A stretch of 64,000 nucleotides of DNA, from the NCBI RefSeq assembly GCF_000600085.1, contig NZ_CP006821.1, positions 1,302,001-1,366,000 of the forward strand, read 5' to 3'. The notes under the pieces are model-generated. The model was not told the DNA's origin, did not search any database, and saw nothing but the letters and a program-made list of their open reading frames with translations. The DNA is from Helicobacter pylori oki112 (GTDB lineage Bacteria; Campylobacterota; Campylobacteria; Campylobacterales; Helicobacteraceae). Below, piece after piece: positions 40,841 to 51,085 of the stretch (positions are counted from its first letter, which is position 1; every line of letters begins with the position of its first letter). Position numbers and translations under genes: made by a program.

Positions 40841-41863
40841 TCAAGGGTTAATGATTTTTTGAATGGGGGTCAAATACAAAAAGCCCAATTCCTTTTGCCC
40901 TTGCATGCTTTGAATGTGCCATAACCTAAAAATTTCAAAAACCCTCTTATAGCCGGCTTCTTTCAAACGCAAGGCGTTTTTAGCGTAATTTTCGGTGATT
41001 TCTTTAGGAGGAGCGTAGCCTAAAACCTCTTTAGCGTCCACCAAGCCGGTCGTTTTAATGTGGGCGAAAAATAAAAAAAGCTGGTAAAAATACCGCTCTA
41101 ACCCCCTTAAAATATCCGCATCCTTTTTGCCCTCTTTTAACAAATAATCATAAATATCAAGCACGCTTTTTTTCAAAAAAAGCCCTAAAATGAGCTTTTG
41201 CAAATCCATATCCCCCGCATTGGAGCTTAATTCTTGAATGTCTTCTAAAGTGATGGGTGTATTTAAAATCGCTAGCTTGTCTAAATCGTTAAACGAAATG
41301 CTTAAATCTTCGTTATTAATTTCAAAAAGAGCGTTTAAAAGATGGCTGCTGATGTCTAAATGTAAAAAATTAGCCATTTCTTGTAAGAATTTCAAACTCT
41401 CCCAAGTTTTAGGGGTAAAAAAGCGCGCGCAGATCGCTTCATCTTTCAAGGGGCTTTTTTGGAAAAATTTAACGATAAAATCGCTAGTGTATTTGTATTT
41501 GGTGGTGTCGCTTTTAGCATTATAAAGCCCTATGATAAGCCTGTTATGGCTAGGCCGCTCTAAAGCCTTTAAAAAAAGATTGATATCATTTTCTTTAAAT
41601 TTCTTATGCAGTGCAAAATCCAGTTTTAAAACGACTAAACTGCTCCCTCCAAATAAAGAATCCTGCTCTAAAAGGGTCGCAATCTGGCTTTTTTCATAAT
41701 CGCTCGCATAAAAAAGCGAAGTTTCTGTGTCAGGGTTATTGCGTTTAAAAAGCGTGCTAATCGTTTGAATATAATAATGGATAAAAAAATCAAACTCCCC
41801 ATACAAAAACACCGCTTTAGGGAGTCGTTGTTTTAAATAATGGTCCAAATCTTTACGATACAT
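40841..41863 (-). CDS. holA: DNA polymerase III delta subunit
   Basis: A 340-residue clamp-loader subunit that opens the beta clamp. The start YRKDLDHYLKQRLPKAVFLYGEFDFFIHYY gives the HolA N-terminal pattern of an inactive P-loop fold. SLFGGSSLVVLKLD near residue 70 is the beta-binding segment region, and the C-terminal helical collar includes KSVLDIYDYLLKEGKKDADILRGLERYF. It overlaps the 3' end of rnr by 11 bases. The matching delta' is encoded at 24169-24825. Confidence 0.85.
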   Translation of the reverse strand: MYRKDLDHYLKQRLPKAVFLYGEFDFFIHYYIQTISTLFKRNNPDTETSLFYASDYEKSQIATLLEQDSLFGGSSLVVLKLDFALHKKFKENDINLFLKALERPSHNRLIIGLYNAKSDTTKYKYTSDFIVKFFQKSPLKDEAICARFFTPKTWESLKFLQEMANFLHLDISSHLLNALFEINNEDLSISFNDLDKLAILNTPITLEDIQELSSNAGDMDLQKLILGLFLKKSVLDIYDYLLKEGKKDADILRGLERYFYQLFLFFAHIKTTGLVDAKEVLGYAPPKEITENYAKNALRLKEAGYKRVFEIFRLWHIQSMQGQKELGFLYLTPIQKIINP

Positions 41864-43787
41864 GCTCTTTAATCCTTTCTGCGATTTCGCCTCTAACTTG
41901 CCCTAAAATCAAATCCGCATGCGTGATTTTAACGCATACCTTTTCTAAAGGCTTAAAAACCTTGTTCGTTTTGACTAAAACTTTAAGCCCTATAAATTCT
42001 TTTAACCCCACCACCACCCAATCTTTAACCTCCAAAACAACGCCCAAAAATTCTTTTTCTAAAAGTTCTAAAGCTAAGCGGGCGAATTTGCGCTTGATGA
42101 AATCCCTTTCAATCAAAGCGGCCTTTTTTTGCAAAGCGTTCAACTCAGTGCATAATTCAGGCGTTTCTTCTAACAAATACGAACAGCCTTTAGCTTGATG
42201 GAATAATAATTCTTTTAAAAGCCTGTGTAAGGCTAGATCGCTGTATCGTCTAATGGGCGAAGTGAAATGCGTATAGCTGGCAAACCCCAAACCAAAATGG
42301 CTTTCTTGCATAGGGCTATAAAGGGCTAAATTTTGAGATTTAATGATTAAGCGCGAAACTTCTCTTTCTAACTTCTTTTCTTTGGCTATCTTTAAAGCAT
42401 GCTCTAAAAAAGAAAAAAAGCCCATGTTTTTAGGGCGCATGATCTCATAATCAAAAAGCTTGTCGTAGAGGCGTTTTTGCTGCTTTAAACTTGGCTCTTT
42501 ATGGGTGCGGTATATCCCCTTATTTTGAAAATGCTTATCTAATAACCCTGCGCTAGATTGGTTGGCTAACAGCATGGCTTCTTCTATGAGGGTGTGCACA
42601 TCGCTTTCTGTTTCTGTTTCAATTTTTTCTATACGCCCTTCTTTATTCAAATACAGCTTGTTTTCAAACGAATTGAAATTAAACCCTTTTTTTAAACGCT
42701 CCTTTTTTAACTTTAAAGCCATTTCTAAAAACCCCAAAAGGCTTTGTTGCAAACCTTTATCTAAAGAGCTTTGTTGGGTGGTTAAAAAATGATTGATTTC
42801 TTCATAAGTGCAATTAGCCCTAACTTCAATAACGCCTTGAAACAATTGGGCGTTTTCCAAATTATCTAAAGGGATTTCATACACTAAAGCCAGGCGTTTT
42901 TCAAACGCTTTTAGTGAGCATGCCCCTTGAGATAAACTCAAAGGCAGCATGGGATACACGCTATTAGGGAAATACACGCTAAAGCCCCTAATCCTAGCTT
43001 CTTTATCCAAACTGGAATATTTCGGCACAAATTCGCTCACATCAGCAACCGCCACAAACAAAACCCTTTTTTCTTGATCATAAAAAATCGCATCGTCAAA
43101 ATCTTTAGCGTCTTTGGGGTCAATGGTGATGAAAGGGATGTGAGAATAATTGATCCTGTTTTTAAAATCGCTCGCTTTAAGTTGCGCGTAATGTTGGGCT
43201 AAATTCAAACAATCTTTAGAAAAACCTTTGATCCTGTCAAAAAGGCTTAAAGAAAGGTTTTCATCTATTAAAGGGTCTTCTAAAGCCCCTAAAATTTCGC
43301 TGATTTCACGCTTTTTAAAATCGATCTTTACCACGCAATGCCTAGGCAATTCTAATAAGGATTTTTGGCTGTGCTTTAAAAGAATGGGTTTTTTAAAAGG
43401 CTCTTTAAAAGGGATGGCCACAATCTGGTGATTTTTTTTAGCCAGGTAAGCTATCATCGTGTGATCTGTGTTTAAAAGAGCGGCTTTAAAAAAGGCTATG
43501 GGGCGTTTTTTAGAACATTCTATTTTGCATAAAATCAAAGCGTCTGTTTTAAAAGAAGAGGGTAAGTTTTTGATGAAAGGGTCTTTGGGGTAATTTTTCG
43601 CTAAAGAAATGAAAAACGCCTTATTTTCTACCCATTCAATTCTGCCTATATCAAAGCCTTCTTTTAAAAAATAGCGTTCCTTGTTGCATCCAAGCGCTTC
43701 TTTTAAAACGCCCTTTTCTATTAGAGGGGCGAATGATTTAGGGATCTTTTTAACCCCAAAAAACAAGCTTCTTAAAAACCCTTGCAT
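41853..43787 (-). CDS. rnr: ribonuclease R
   Basis: A 644-residue RNase II-family 3'-to-5' exoribonuclease. The catalytic domain begins near residue 215 with ITIDPKDAKDFDDAIFYD, whose aspartates bind magnesium. VADVSEFVPKYSSLD, EEAMLLANQ and YTHFTSPIRRYSDLALHRLL are further RNB motifs. The C-terminal S1 domain is short and diverged. It is smaller than E. coli RNase R at 813 residues. The start ATG 43787 overlaps the aroE stop. RNase R of H. pylori (HP1248, formerly vacB) affects virulence-gene mRNA. Confidence 0.92.
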   Translation of the reverse strand: MQGFLRSLFFGVKKIPKSFAPLIEKGVLKEALGCNKERYFLKEGFDIGRIEWVENKAFFISLAKNYPKDPFIKNLPSSFKTDALILCKIECSKKRPIAFFKAALLNTDHTMIAYLAKKNHQIVAIPFKEPFKKPILLKHSQKSLLELPRHCVVKIDFKKREISEILGALEDPLIDENLSLSLFDRIKGFSKDCLNLAQHYAQLKASDFKNRINYSHIPFITIDPKDAKDFDDAIFYDQEKRVLFVAVADVSEFVPKYSSLDKEARIRGFSVYFPNSVYPMLPLSLSQGACSLKAFEKRLALVYEIPLDNLENAQLFQGVIEVRANCTYEEINHFLTTQQSSLDKGLQQSLLGFLEMALKLKKERLKKGFNFNSFENKLYLNKEGRIEKIETETESDVHTLIEEAMLLANQSSAGLLDKHFQNKGIYRTHKEPSLKQQKRLYDKLFDYEIMRPKNMGFFSFLEHALKIAKEKKLEREVSRLIIKSQNLALYSPMQESHFGLGFASYTHFTSPIRRYSDLALHRLLKELLFHQAKGCSYLLEETPELCTELNALQKKAALIERDFIKRKFARLALELLEKEFLGVVLEVKDWVVVGLKEFIGLKVLVKTNKVFKPLEKVCVKITHADLILGQVRGEIAERIKEHVS

Positions 43788-44578
43788 CAAAAAACACTTC
43801 GCATGATTTCAAACGCTTTTGAATAAGGGATTTGAGAAGCGCTGAACTTTTCAAAACTTAAAGCAGCTTGATAGATAAGCATGTCTTTCCCGTCTTGAAA
43901 AGGGGTTTTTAACTCTTTGGCTAAAGACAAAAAGGGCGTTAAAAACCCATACGCCAAATCATAAGCGAGCTGGCCCTCTTTAAAATACCCTTTCAAAACC
44001 TCTTTATTTAAAGGCAATTTGTTATTCAAACTCGCTGAAGTGGCGTTAATAATCAAATCAAAAGCGCTTTTAGGAGGCTCCATGAAACAATCACAACCCA
44101 AGCGTTGGAAAAAATCCAATCCCCTAGCAGAGCGGTTCAACACGCTCACTTGTAAGCCTTGTTTTTTCAATTCACACGCTAGGGCTTTAGCGCTCCCCCC
44201 AGAGCCTAAAATCAGAGCGCTCTGGTAGCCCTCATTCCCCAAAGAGAGCCAGAAACCTAAAGCGTCGGTATTGTAACCCACAAGCTCATCATTTTCTAAA
44301 ACAAGCGTATTGACCGCTCCGCATTCAAGCGCGATGCCCTTGATTTTGTCGCAAACCTGAAACGCCCTTTCTTTAAAGGGTAAGGTTACATTAGCCCCAC
44401 TAAGCCCTAAAGTTAAAAACTCGTTTTTGATACGGCTTTCTAAAGGGAGTAATATGGGGTGGTAATGCCCCAAAAACCCTAATTCTTTTTGAAAAGTTAA
44501 AAAACAAGCGTTATGGATTAAGGGCGATTTGGAATGCTTAATGGGATTCCCAAAAACCCCAAAAGATTTTAATTTCAT
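43787..44578 (-). CDS. aroE: shikimate dehydrogenase
   Basis: A 263-residue NADPH-dependent enzyme of the shikimate pathway. The N-terminal substrate domain shows [19 protein letters not shown] with the serine pair that binds shikimate. [13 protein letters not shown] has the catalytic lysine, and [20 protein letters not shown] the aspartate partner. The cofactor domain has [16 protein letters not shown]. The length is normal. Its stop overlaps the rnr start and it follows the SH3-protein gene by 7 bases. Confidence 0.96.
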   Translation of the reverse strand: MKLKSFGVFGNPIKHSKSPLIHNACFLTFQKELGFLGHYHPILLPLESRIKNEFLTLGLSGANVTLPFKERAFQVCDKIKGIALECGAVNTLVLENDELVGYNTDALGFWLSLGNEGYQSALILGSGGSAKALACELKKQGLQVSVLNRSARGLDFFQRLGCDCFMEPPKSAFDLIINATSASLNNKLPLNKEVLKGYFKEGQLAYDLAYGFLTPFLSLAKELKTPFQDGKDMLIYQAALSFEKFSASQIPYSKAFEIMRSVF

Positions 44579-44585
44579 TATTCTT

Positions 44586-45176
44586 TCATTCAGCCTTTTT
44601 TAAAAGTTTTAAAAACACATAGCCCTTTGTTTCGTGAGAAAATTCAATTTCAGCCCAATCGTTTTGGATTTCTAAAACCTTCACGCTTTTATTTTTTAAA
44701 AGCAATCCCAAGATTTTACCTTTTGTGCTGGGAAAAGCGCGCACATTCACGCCACTGACTGCGACTTTATACTCTAAAGGTTTTTTTCCCATTAAGGGGG
44801 TTGTAGGGGTTTTTTGGTTGTTTTGAATGGGCGAGGCGCTGTCTTGTTTAGGCTCGTTTTCTTTTTCTTGCTCTTGTTTAGTTTCTTGTTTAGTTTCTTT
44901 TTCTTGCGTGGCTGTTTCTAAAGGTGGTGCTGTGTCTTTGGTGGGGCTTTCTTCTGTGGCGGTTGTGGTCGTGTTGGCTTCTTCTTGTTTGGGCGAAAGC
45001 GCGCTGTTTTGACGCTCTGTTTCGGTTTTTTCTGCATTTGGGCTTATTGGAGCGCTGTCTTTTTTCGCATAAAAACCAAGAGCAGCATGCGCTAAAGCAT
45101 ACAACAACATGAACGCCAAAACCACCAACAAAGGCCGCATAAAAAGTTTTAAAGAAGATTTCATCTCAGTTTTCAT
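44586..45176 (-). CDS. membrane-anchored bacterial SH3-domain protein
   Basis: About 196 residues. A membrane anchor ([26 protein letters not shown]) precedes a long low-complexity linker rich in E, K, Q, T and P (for example [19 protein letters not shown]). The C-terminal SH3b domain is [20 protein letters not shown]...[12 protein letters not shown]. The domain probably binds peptidoglycan in the periplasm. The frame extends to a TTG overlapping the oppB stop; ATG 45176 is preferred, with a further ATG 12 bases downstream. The linker repeats point to slippage-driven length change. Confidence 0.7.
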   Translation of the reverse strand: MKTEMKSSLKLFMRPLLVVLAFMLLYALAHAALGFYAKKDSAPISPNAEKTETERQNSALSPKQEEANTTTTATEESPTKDTAPPLETATQEKETKQETKQEQEKENEPKQDSASPIQNNQKTPTTPLMGKKPLEYKVAVSGVNVRAFPSTKGKILGLLLKNKSVKVLEIQNDWAEIEFSHETKGYVFLKLLKKAE

Positions 45177-45184
45177 TCCTACTC

Positions 45185-46231
45185 TCAACGCTTTTCAAAA
45201 TCAATCCTAGGGTCAATCACCACGCAGAGCAAATCGCTTATCAAACTCGCCACCAAACCTAAAAGCGTGAAAATATAAAGCGAGCCAAACACAACAGGAT
45301 AATCCCTGCTCACAATGCTTTCATACCCTAAAAGCCCTAACCCATCTAGGCTAAAAACAATCTCTATCAACAAGCTTGAGCTAAAAAACATGCCCAAAAA
45401 AGCCTGCGGGAAACCCGCCACCACTAACAAAATCGCATTGCGGAATACATGTGCATAAAAAATACGCCCCACTGAACAGCCCTTAGCCTTAGCGCTCAAT
45501 ACATAAAGCTTGCCCATTTCATCTAAAAAAGAGTTTTTCACTAAAAGCGTAAGGCTTGCAAAACCCCCTAAAGAAATGCAAAGAACGGGCAAAGTGATAT
45601 GCCATAAATAATCCTTGATTTTGCCTAATGCGCTCAAACTTTCAAAATTATCGCTCACCAGCCCCTTTAAAGGGAACCAATGCCAATAATTCCCTCCAGC
45701 AAAAAACACGATCAACACCACTGCAAACAAAAAGGCCGGGATAGCGTTAGCGACAATGATCACCACGCTGCTTAGCATGTCTAAAGGCTCGTTATTGCGT
45801 TTGGCTTTAAAAATCCCTAAAGGGATAGAAATGAGATAAATCAAAAGCGTGCTAAAAAACCCTAACGAAATGGATACCGGCAATTTTTCCTTAATCAAAT
45901 CTATCACTTTAATCTGGCGATAAAAGCTCTCCCCAAAATCAAATTGTGCGTATTTTTTGAGCATGAGAAGGTAGCGCTCCCCTATAGGCTTGTCAAAACC
46001 ATAGAGTTTTTTTAAATTTTCTAACAAATCGCTCTCCAACCCTTGAGACGCCCTATACGAACGCTCTTTAACAACGCCTTGAATCTCTTTGGACTGCGTG
46101 TTATTGATTTTAGCCATCATCTGCTCTATAGGGCCTCCAGGAGCCGATTGGATCAGAAAGAAATTAATCGTCATGATGGCCAATAAAGTAGGGATAATCA
46201 AAAGCAAGCGTTTGAGAATGTAAGCAATCAT
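45185..46231 (-). CDS. oppB: peptide ABC transporter permease, YejB/OppB type
   Basis: A 348-residue inner-membrane permease with six helices. The N-terminus IAYILKRLLLIIPTLLAIMTINFFLIQSAPGG is the OppB/DppB family start. A long periplasmic insertion (about 40-90) follows, as in YejB. The EAA loop is SAKAKGCSVGRIFYAHVFRNAIL. It overlaps oppA by 4 bases. No second permease or ATPase gene is adjacent; in H. pylori candidates (oppC, oppD) lie elsewhere. Confidence 0.85.
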   Translation of the reverse strand: MIAYILKRLLLIIPTLLAIMTINFFLIQSAPGGPIEQMMAKINNTQSKEIQGVVKERSYRASQGLESDLLENLKKLYGFDKPIGERYLLMLKKYAQFDFGESFYRQIKVIDLIKEKLPVSISLGFFSTLLIYLISIPLGIFKAKRNNEPLDMLSSVVIIVANAIPAFLFAVVLIVFFAGGNYWHWFPLKGLVSDNFESLSALGKIKDYLWHITLPVLCISLGGFASLTLLVKNSFLDEMGKLYVLSAKAKGCSVGRIFYAHVFRNAILLVVAGFPQAFLGMFFSSSLLIEIVFSLDGLGLLGYESIVSRDYPVVFGSLYIFTLLGLVASLISDLLCVVIDPRIDFEKR

Positions 46232-48009
46232 TTAGGACCCCTTTCTTTTTTTATCCACCATAAATACGGCGAAAATCCATAGCTAGGGCTGACTTCAGGC
46301 ATGCCAATGTAATTATACGCCACGATCCTGTAATTAGGCAAATAAAAATGCGGTATCACATAAAACCCCCACAACAGCACCCTATCCATCGCTTGAATGG
46401 CGGCTAATTGCTCTTTATAATCTTTAGCGTTAATGATTTTTTCAATCAAATCATCTACCGCTTTACTAGAGATCCCCGCATAATTCCTTGAGCCTTTTTC
46501 TTTAGCACTCAAAGAGCCAAAATAAAAGCGTTGCTCATTACCCGGGAAAGACGATTGGCCTATCACCCCTACAATCATGTCAAAATCATAGCTTTTGACC
46601 CGATTGACATACTGGCTTAAATCCACTCTTTGGATTTTCATTTCAATCCCTAACACCCTTAAGTTTTTAGCAAAGGCTAGAGCCAGTCTTTCAAAAGCCG
46701 GGCTGTTTAAAAGCAAAGTGAAACTAAACGGCTTGTTATTCTTATCCACTAAACGCATGTTTTTGTAAGAAAAGCCCGTGCTTTCTAAAAGCTTTTGAGC
46801 GTATTTTAAATTTTCCCTCAAATTATAGCCCAAAACATCAGGCCCATCGGTTCTAGGCACGACATAAGGCTCTTTAAAAACCCTTTCATCCAAACTCTTT
46901 TCATAAGGGGCTAACAGAGCTTTTTCTTCAGGGCTTGGAAGAGGAGGGGACGCATAAATAGAATTGCTAAAAAAACTGGTGGTGCGTTTGTATTGCGAAA
47001 AAAACAAATTTTTATTCGCCCATTCAAAATCAAACGCATAAAATAAGGCTTCACGCACCCTTTTATCCTTAAAAATTTCCCGGCGCGTATTGAAGAAAAA
47101 CCCTTGCATGCCGCTTGGCATTTTATGGGCTATTAGGTATTTAGTGATTTTTTTATTGTCCATAGCTTTCCCCACATAGCCCCTAGCCCAAACCTTAGCC
47201 GTGATTTCAATGCGCCAATCATACGCCCCGCTTAAAAAAGCCTGTAAAGCAATGGTTTCGTCTTTATAATACTCAAATTTGATCTCATCAAAATTGAATT
47301 GCCCCTTTCTGCTAGGCAAATTCCTCGCCCAATAATTAGGGTTTCTTTGGTAGGTGATTTTCTTGCCCACATCAAAAGAAGCGATCACATAAGGGCCGCT
47401 AGAAACAGGAATGAGTAAAGGGTTTTTGGTGAAATAATCCTTTTGAAACGCTTTTTTGGAAAAGATTTGCAACTGCCCTAAAATGAGAGGCAATTCTTTA
47501 TTTTCAGTGGTTTTGAAAATGAACTTAACATGGTGCTTGTCTAAAATAACCGCCTTTTTAACATCTTGGTAATACTGCCGATAGAGAGGCGATCCTAATT
47601 CCATTATCGTATCAAAACTAAACTTCACATCGCTCGCTAAAATGGGAGCGTTATTGCTGAATCTCGCTCTTTTGTCTAAGGTAAAAATCACATAGCTGTT
47701 ATCCTTAGCCACTTCTGCGTCTTTAGCGATTAAGGGGTATTCGGCAAAAGGTTCGTCCAAACTTTGCACCATTAAAGTGTCATAAATCAGATCCAAGCCT
47801 TCGGCTTTAGTGCCTTTAAGTATAAAAGGGTTAAGGCTATCAAAAGTCCCTATAGCGTCATTCCTTAAAACACCGCCTTTTCTAGCGTTAGGGTTAGCGT
47901 ATTCAAAATGCGTGAAATTGTCTTTGTATTTAGGCTCTTCGCCCAAGTATAAATAAGGCGTAGCCTTAAGGAAACAAAACACCCCTAACCACAAACCTAA
48001 AATTTTCAT
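46228..48009 (-). CDS. oppA: periplasmic peptide-binding protein, YejA/OppA type
   Basis: A 593-residue solute-binding protein with signal peptide MKILGLWLGVFCFLKATPYL. The family 5 signature is ANPNARKGGVLRNDAIGTFDSLNPFILKG near the mature N-terminus, followed by ARFSNNAPILASDVKFSFDTI and the C-terminal lobe. Sequence and length are closer to YejA, known from microcin C and defensin-related uptake, than to the typical E. coli OppA. Its start directly follows the trpS stop, so expression is tied to trpS. Confidence 0.85.
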   Translation of the reverse strand: MKILGLWLGVFCFLKATPYLYLGEEPKYKDNFTHFEYANPNARKGGVLRNDAIGTFDSLNPFILKGTKAEGLDLIYDTLMVQSLDEPFAEYPLIAKDAEVAKDNSYVIFTLDKRARFSNNAPILASDVKFSFDTIMELGSPLYRQYYQDVKKAVILDKHHVKFIFKTTENKELPLILGQLQIFSKKAFQKDYFTKNPLLIPVSSGPYVIASFDVGKKITYQRNPNYWARNLPSRKGQFNFDEIKFEYYKDETIALQAFLSGAYDWRIEITAKVWARGYVGKAMDNKKITKYLIAHKMPSGMQGFFFNTRREIFKDKRVREALFYAFDFEWANKNLFFSQYKRTTSFFSNSIYASPPLPSPEEKALLAPYEKSLDERVFKEPYVVPRTDGPDVLGYNLRENLKYAQKLLESTGFSYKNMRLVDKNNKPFSFTLLLNSPAFERLALAFAKNLRVLGIEMKIQRVDLSQYVNRVKSYDFDMIVGVIGQSSFPGNEQRFYFGSLSAKEKGSRNYAGISSKAVDDLIEKIINAKDYKEQLAAIQAMDRVLLWGFYVIPHFYLPNYRIVAYNYIGMPEVSPSYGFSPYLWWIKKERGPK

Positions 48010-48990
48010 CTAAACCAACCCCATCAATTCTTTAGCCTTTTGGTAAGTCGCTTGCGCTAAAGGCCTGGCTTTTTCAGCACCGCAATTTAAAACGGCTTTC
48101 ACCTCATCATCGCTGATTTCTTTGTATCTTTCTTGGATGGGTTTTAAAGCCTGGATCACCACTTCAGCCAATTCCTTTTTAAAATCCCCATAGCCCTTAT
48201 TTTTGAAGCGTTCTTCTATGTTTTCTGGGCTTTCATTGCTTAAAAGCATGTAGATATTTAAAAGGTTAAAAACGCCCTCTCTTTTTTCATCAAAGGCAAT
48301 AACGCCCATAGAATCAGTGGCCGCTTTTTTGATTTTTCTTACAATAATGTCTGGCTCATCTAAAAGAAAAATCGCATGGTTAGCCCCTTGATGCGATTTA
48401 CTCATCTTCACTTTTGGATCATCTAGCCCCATAACCCTTGCCCCCACTTTAGCGATCAAAGGCTCTGGCACTTTAAAGCAACTCCCAAAATCCCTGTTAA
48501 ATTTTTCTGCAATGTTTCGTGTGAGCTCTAAATGCTGTTTTTGATCTTCGCCCACTGGCACTAAATCGCTTTGGTATAATAAAATATCTGACGCCATCAA
48601 AATAGGGTAATTGAAAAGCCCCACATTCACGCTTTTAGGGTTTTTTAAAGACTTGTCTTTGAATTGCGTCATTCTTTGCATTTCCCCCATAGACACCTGG
48701 CAATTTAATAGCCATGCTAAAGCCGGGTGCTCATCCACTTCACTTTGAATGAATAACCCCGATTGTTTAGGATCAATCCCGCAAGCCAAAAGCAATTTGA
48801 CTAATTCATAGCTTTGGGATTTTAAAAATGCAGGATCTATGGGTAGAGTGATCGCATGCGAATTGACGACGCAAAAAAGGTTTTCATATTCATCTTGCGC
48901 CTCTACCCAATGCTTGATCGCTCCTAAATAGTTGCCCAAATGGATTTGCCCGGTCGGTTGGATGCCTGAAAAGACTCGTTTTTTGTGCAT
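48010..48990 (-). CDS. trpS: tryptophanyl-tRNA synthetase
   Basis: A 326-residue class I synthetase. The N-terminal [20 protein letters not shown] contains the HIGH-equivalent, and [16 protein letters not shown] the KMSKS loop. [19 protein letters not shown] is the tryptophan pocket and tRNA acceptor block. The length and motifs are normal. No T-box or trp leader is seen in the 59-base gap to bioC. Confidence 0.97.
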   Translation of the reverse strand: MHKKRVFSGIQPTGQIHLGNYLGAIKHWVEAQDEYENLFCVVNSHAITLPIDPAFLKSQSYELVKLLLACGIDPKQSGLFIQSEVDEHPALAWLLNCQVSMGEMQRMTQFKDKSLKNPKSVNVGLFNYPILMASDILLYQSDLVPVGEDQKQHLELTRNIAEKFNRDFGSCFKVPEPLIAKVGARVMGLDDPKVKMSKSHQGANHAIFLLDEPDIIVRKIKKAATDSMGVIAFDEKREGVFNLLNIYMLLSNESPENIEERFKNKGYGDFKKELAEVVIQALKPIQERYKEISDDEVKAVLNCGAEKARPLAQATYQKAKELMGLV

Positions 48991-49049
48991 GTTGTTTCTC
49001 GCTCATTAGTTTAGCGTTTATTGTAACCACCTAATTTTAATATTTTAAT

Positions 49050-49805
49050 TTATCTTAGTTTTTGAGAACGCTTGATTCCAGAAAAGAGTAACACTTCATA
49101 GCTCAATTTTTCAAACGCCATGTTTTGAAAAAAATGTTTTTTTTGCTTGAAGCTCAGCGTTGAGCCCCCCAAAAGACCGCATTTTTTAAGGTAATTCAAA
49201 GCGTCTTGTTTGCGGTTGAAATAAAGAGCGAAGCGCTTGTTTTCCAATTCTATTTGAAAATTTTTAAAAGCATTTTTGATTAAGGATTTGAGCGTTTTAA
49301 GATCCCTTAAAGGCGAAGGCGTGCCTAAAAACTCATGCACTTCATGCAAACTAAAATCCGTATGGATAGCTAAAGCCACCTCCTTACTAGAAAGAGCGAT
49401 TTTTTCTAAAACGCTTTTTAAATCCCTTGCCCATTGCAAAGAAGAAGAAGACACAACCAGATCGTAATCGCAAAAAACATGTTCTTCAAAATCCGCATGC
49501 TCTAAAGAGATTTTTTGGATGTTGATAGAATGCGTGGGGTGTAATTTGAGCATGTTTATGGAATTATCCAAAGCGATAAAATTTTCAATCACAATATTTT
49601 GCCGCTCTAAAGCGTTAAAAACAGCCCCACTCCCCGATCCTAGATCCAAAACTTTATCGTAACGTTTTTGTTTTAAAAATTGAACAAGACAGATAGCGAT
49701 TTGTTGCTGGATATGAGCAAAAAGGTGATAAGTTTTGGCATGCTTATTGAATGAATGCTGATTGAATGCAAGCTGATTGAATGAATGAAAAGAGTCCAAC
49801 ACCAC
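49050..49805 (-). CDS. bioC: BioC-like SAM-dependent methyltransferase
   Basis: A 251-residue class I methyltransferase. Motif I is KVLDLGSGSGAVFNAL (about 53-68), motif II FIALDNSINML, and YDLVVSSSSLQWARDL is the post-motif block typical of malonyl-ACP O-methyltransferase BioC, which starts biotin synthesis. The N-terminal SFNQLAFNQHSFNKHAKTYH is a repetitive asparagine/histidine stretch before the AxxYxxxA-type start. It is first in the minus-strand series running to rpsR. The enzyme's exact acceptor is inferred from family only. Confidence 0.75.
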   Translation of the reverse strand: MVLDSFHSFNQLAFNQHSFNKHAKTYHLFAHIQQQIAICLVQFLKQKRYDKVLDLGSGSGAVFNALERQNIVIENFIALDNSINMLKLHPTHSINIQKISLEHADFEEHVFCDYDLVVSSSSLQWARDLKSVLEKIALSSKEVALAIHTDFSLHEVHEFLGTPSPLRDLKTLKSLIKNAFKNFQIELENKRFALYFNRKQDALNYLKKCGLLGGSTLSFKQKKHFFQNMAFEKLSYEVLLFSGIKRSQKLR

Positions 49806-49922
49806 CGCCTTTAACGCACCACGCTTGAAATTAAAACTAAATTTTAGTGTATTCTTAGCAAATTTTAGATAAGATCAAGCGTAATTTTTTCTAAATTTTA
49901 GGCATTTAAGGAATCAGTGTTT

Positions 49923-50525
49923 ATGACGAGTGCTCTGTTAGGCTTACAAATTGTTTTAGCGGTATTGATTGTGGTAGTGGTTTTGTTGCAAAAAAGTTCT
50001 AGCATCGGCTTAGGGGCTTATAGTGGGAGTAATGAGTCTTTATTTGGCGCTAAAGGGCCCGCAAGCTTTATGGCGAAATTGACCATGTTTTTAGGGCTGT
50101 TATTTGTTGCCAACACCATCGCTTTGGGCTATTTTTACAATAAAGAATACGGCAAAAGCATTTTAGATGAAACTAAAACCAACAAAGAGCTTTCGCCCTT
50201 AGTCCCTGCCACCGGCACGCTTAACCCTACGCTCAATCCCACACTAAACCCAACGCTCAACCCTTTAGAGCAAGTCCCCACTAATCCTTTAATGCCAAAA
50301 CAAACGCCTAACGAACTCCCTAAAGAACCAGCCAAAGCGCCTTTTATTGAAAGCCCCAAACAGAATGAAAAAAATGGTGCCAAAAAAGAGAATAAAGAGA
50401 ATAATAATATAAAGGGCGTTGAAAAAACCAAAGAGGATACAAAAACGCCCCCAACCGCCCACCAAAAGCCTAAAACGCACACGCAAACCAACGCCCATAC
50501 AAACCAAAAAAAGGATGAAAAATAA
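49923..50525 (+). CDS. secG: protein-export membrane protein SecG with repeat-rich tail
   Basis: About 200 residues, nearly three times the E. coli SecG. The first 80 residues are the true SecG: a helix [19 protein letters not shown], the motif [19 protein letters not shown] and a second helix [20 protein letters not shown]. The remainder is a hydrophilic tail with four tandem TLNP units (50217-50264) and lysine/glutamate/asparagine-rich sequence. SecG stimulates SecYEG translocation in the inner membrane. The start could be the GTG two codons earlier; both follow AAGGA. frr starts on its stop codon. Confidence 0.9.
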   Translation: MTSALLGLQIVLAVLIVVVVLLQKSSSIGLGAYSGSNESLFGAKGPASFMAKLTMFLGLLFVANTIALGYFYNKEYGKSILDETKTNKELSPLVPATGTLNPTLNPTLNPTLNPLEQVPTNPLMPKQTPNELPKEPAKAPFIESPKQNEKNGAKKENKENNNIKGVEKTKEDTKTPPTAHQKPKTHTQTNAHTNQKKDEK

Positions 50526-51082
50526 TGTTACAAGCCATTTACAACGAAACCAAAGATCTAATGCAAAAAAGCATTCAAGCTTTAAATAGAGATTTTTCCA
50601 CTCTAAGGAGCGCGAAAGTTTCAGTCAATATTTTAGATCACATCAAAGTGGATTATTACGGCACGCCCACGGCATTAAATCAAGTCGGCTCCGTGATGAG
50701 CTTGGATGCGACCACTCTTCAAATCAGCCCGTGGGAAAAAAACCTGCTCAAAGAAATTGAAAGATCCATTCAAGAAGCCAATATCGGCGTGAATCCTAAT
50801 AACGACGGCGAAACGATCAAGCTTTTTTTCCCGCCCATGACAACCGATCAAAGAAAACTCATCGCAAAAGACGCCAAAGCGATGGGTGAAAAGGCTAAAG
50901 TGGCTGTAAGGAATATCCGCCAAGACGCTAACAACAAGATAAAAAAATTAGAAAAAGACAAAGAAATCAGCGAAGATGAAAGCAAAAAAGCCCAAGAGCA
51001 GATCCAAAAAACCACCGATGAAGCCATTAAAACAATTGATGAAAGCGTGAAAAACAAAGAAGACGCGATTTTAAAGGTCTAA
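50525..51082 (+). CDS. frr: ribosome recycling factor
   Basis: A 185-residue protein that splits post-termination ribosomes with EF-G. Typical segments are [43 protein letters not shown], the helix [22 protein letters not shown] and the C-terminal helix [15 protein letters not shown]. The length is exactly that of the family. The gene overlaps secG by one base and is followed after 3 bases by pyrE. Confidence 0.97.
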   Translation: MLQAIYNETKDLMQKSIQALNRDFSTLRSAKVSVNILDHIKVDYYGTPTALNQVGSVMSLDATTLQISPWEKNLLKEIERSIQEANIGVNPNNDGETIKLFFPPMTTDQRKLIAKDAKAMGEKAKVAVRNIRQDANNKIKKLEKDKEISEDESKKAQEQIQKTTDEAIKTIDESVKNKEDAILKV

Positions 51083-51085
51083 ACC

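Noticed and set aside
50135..50491. A 118-codon frame antisense to the secG tail
   Set aside because: It is a product of the low-complexity repeats of the SecG tail; its phenylalanine/glycine/valine runs are their mirror.
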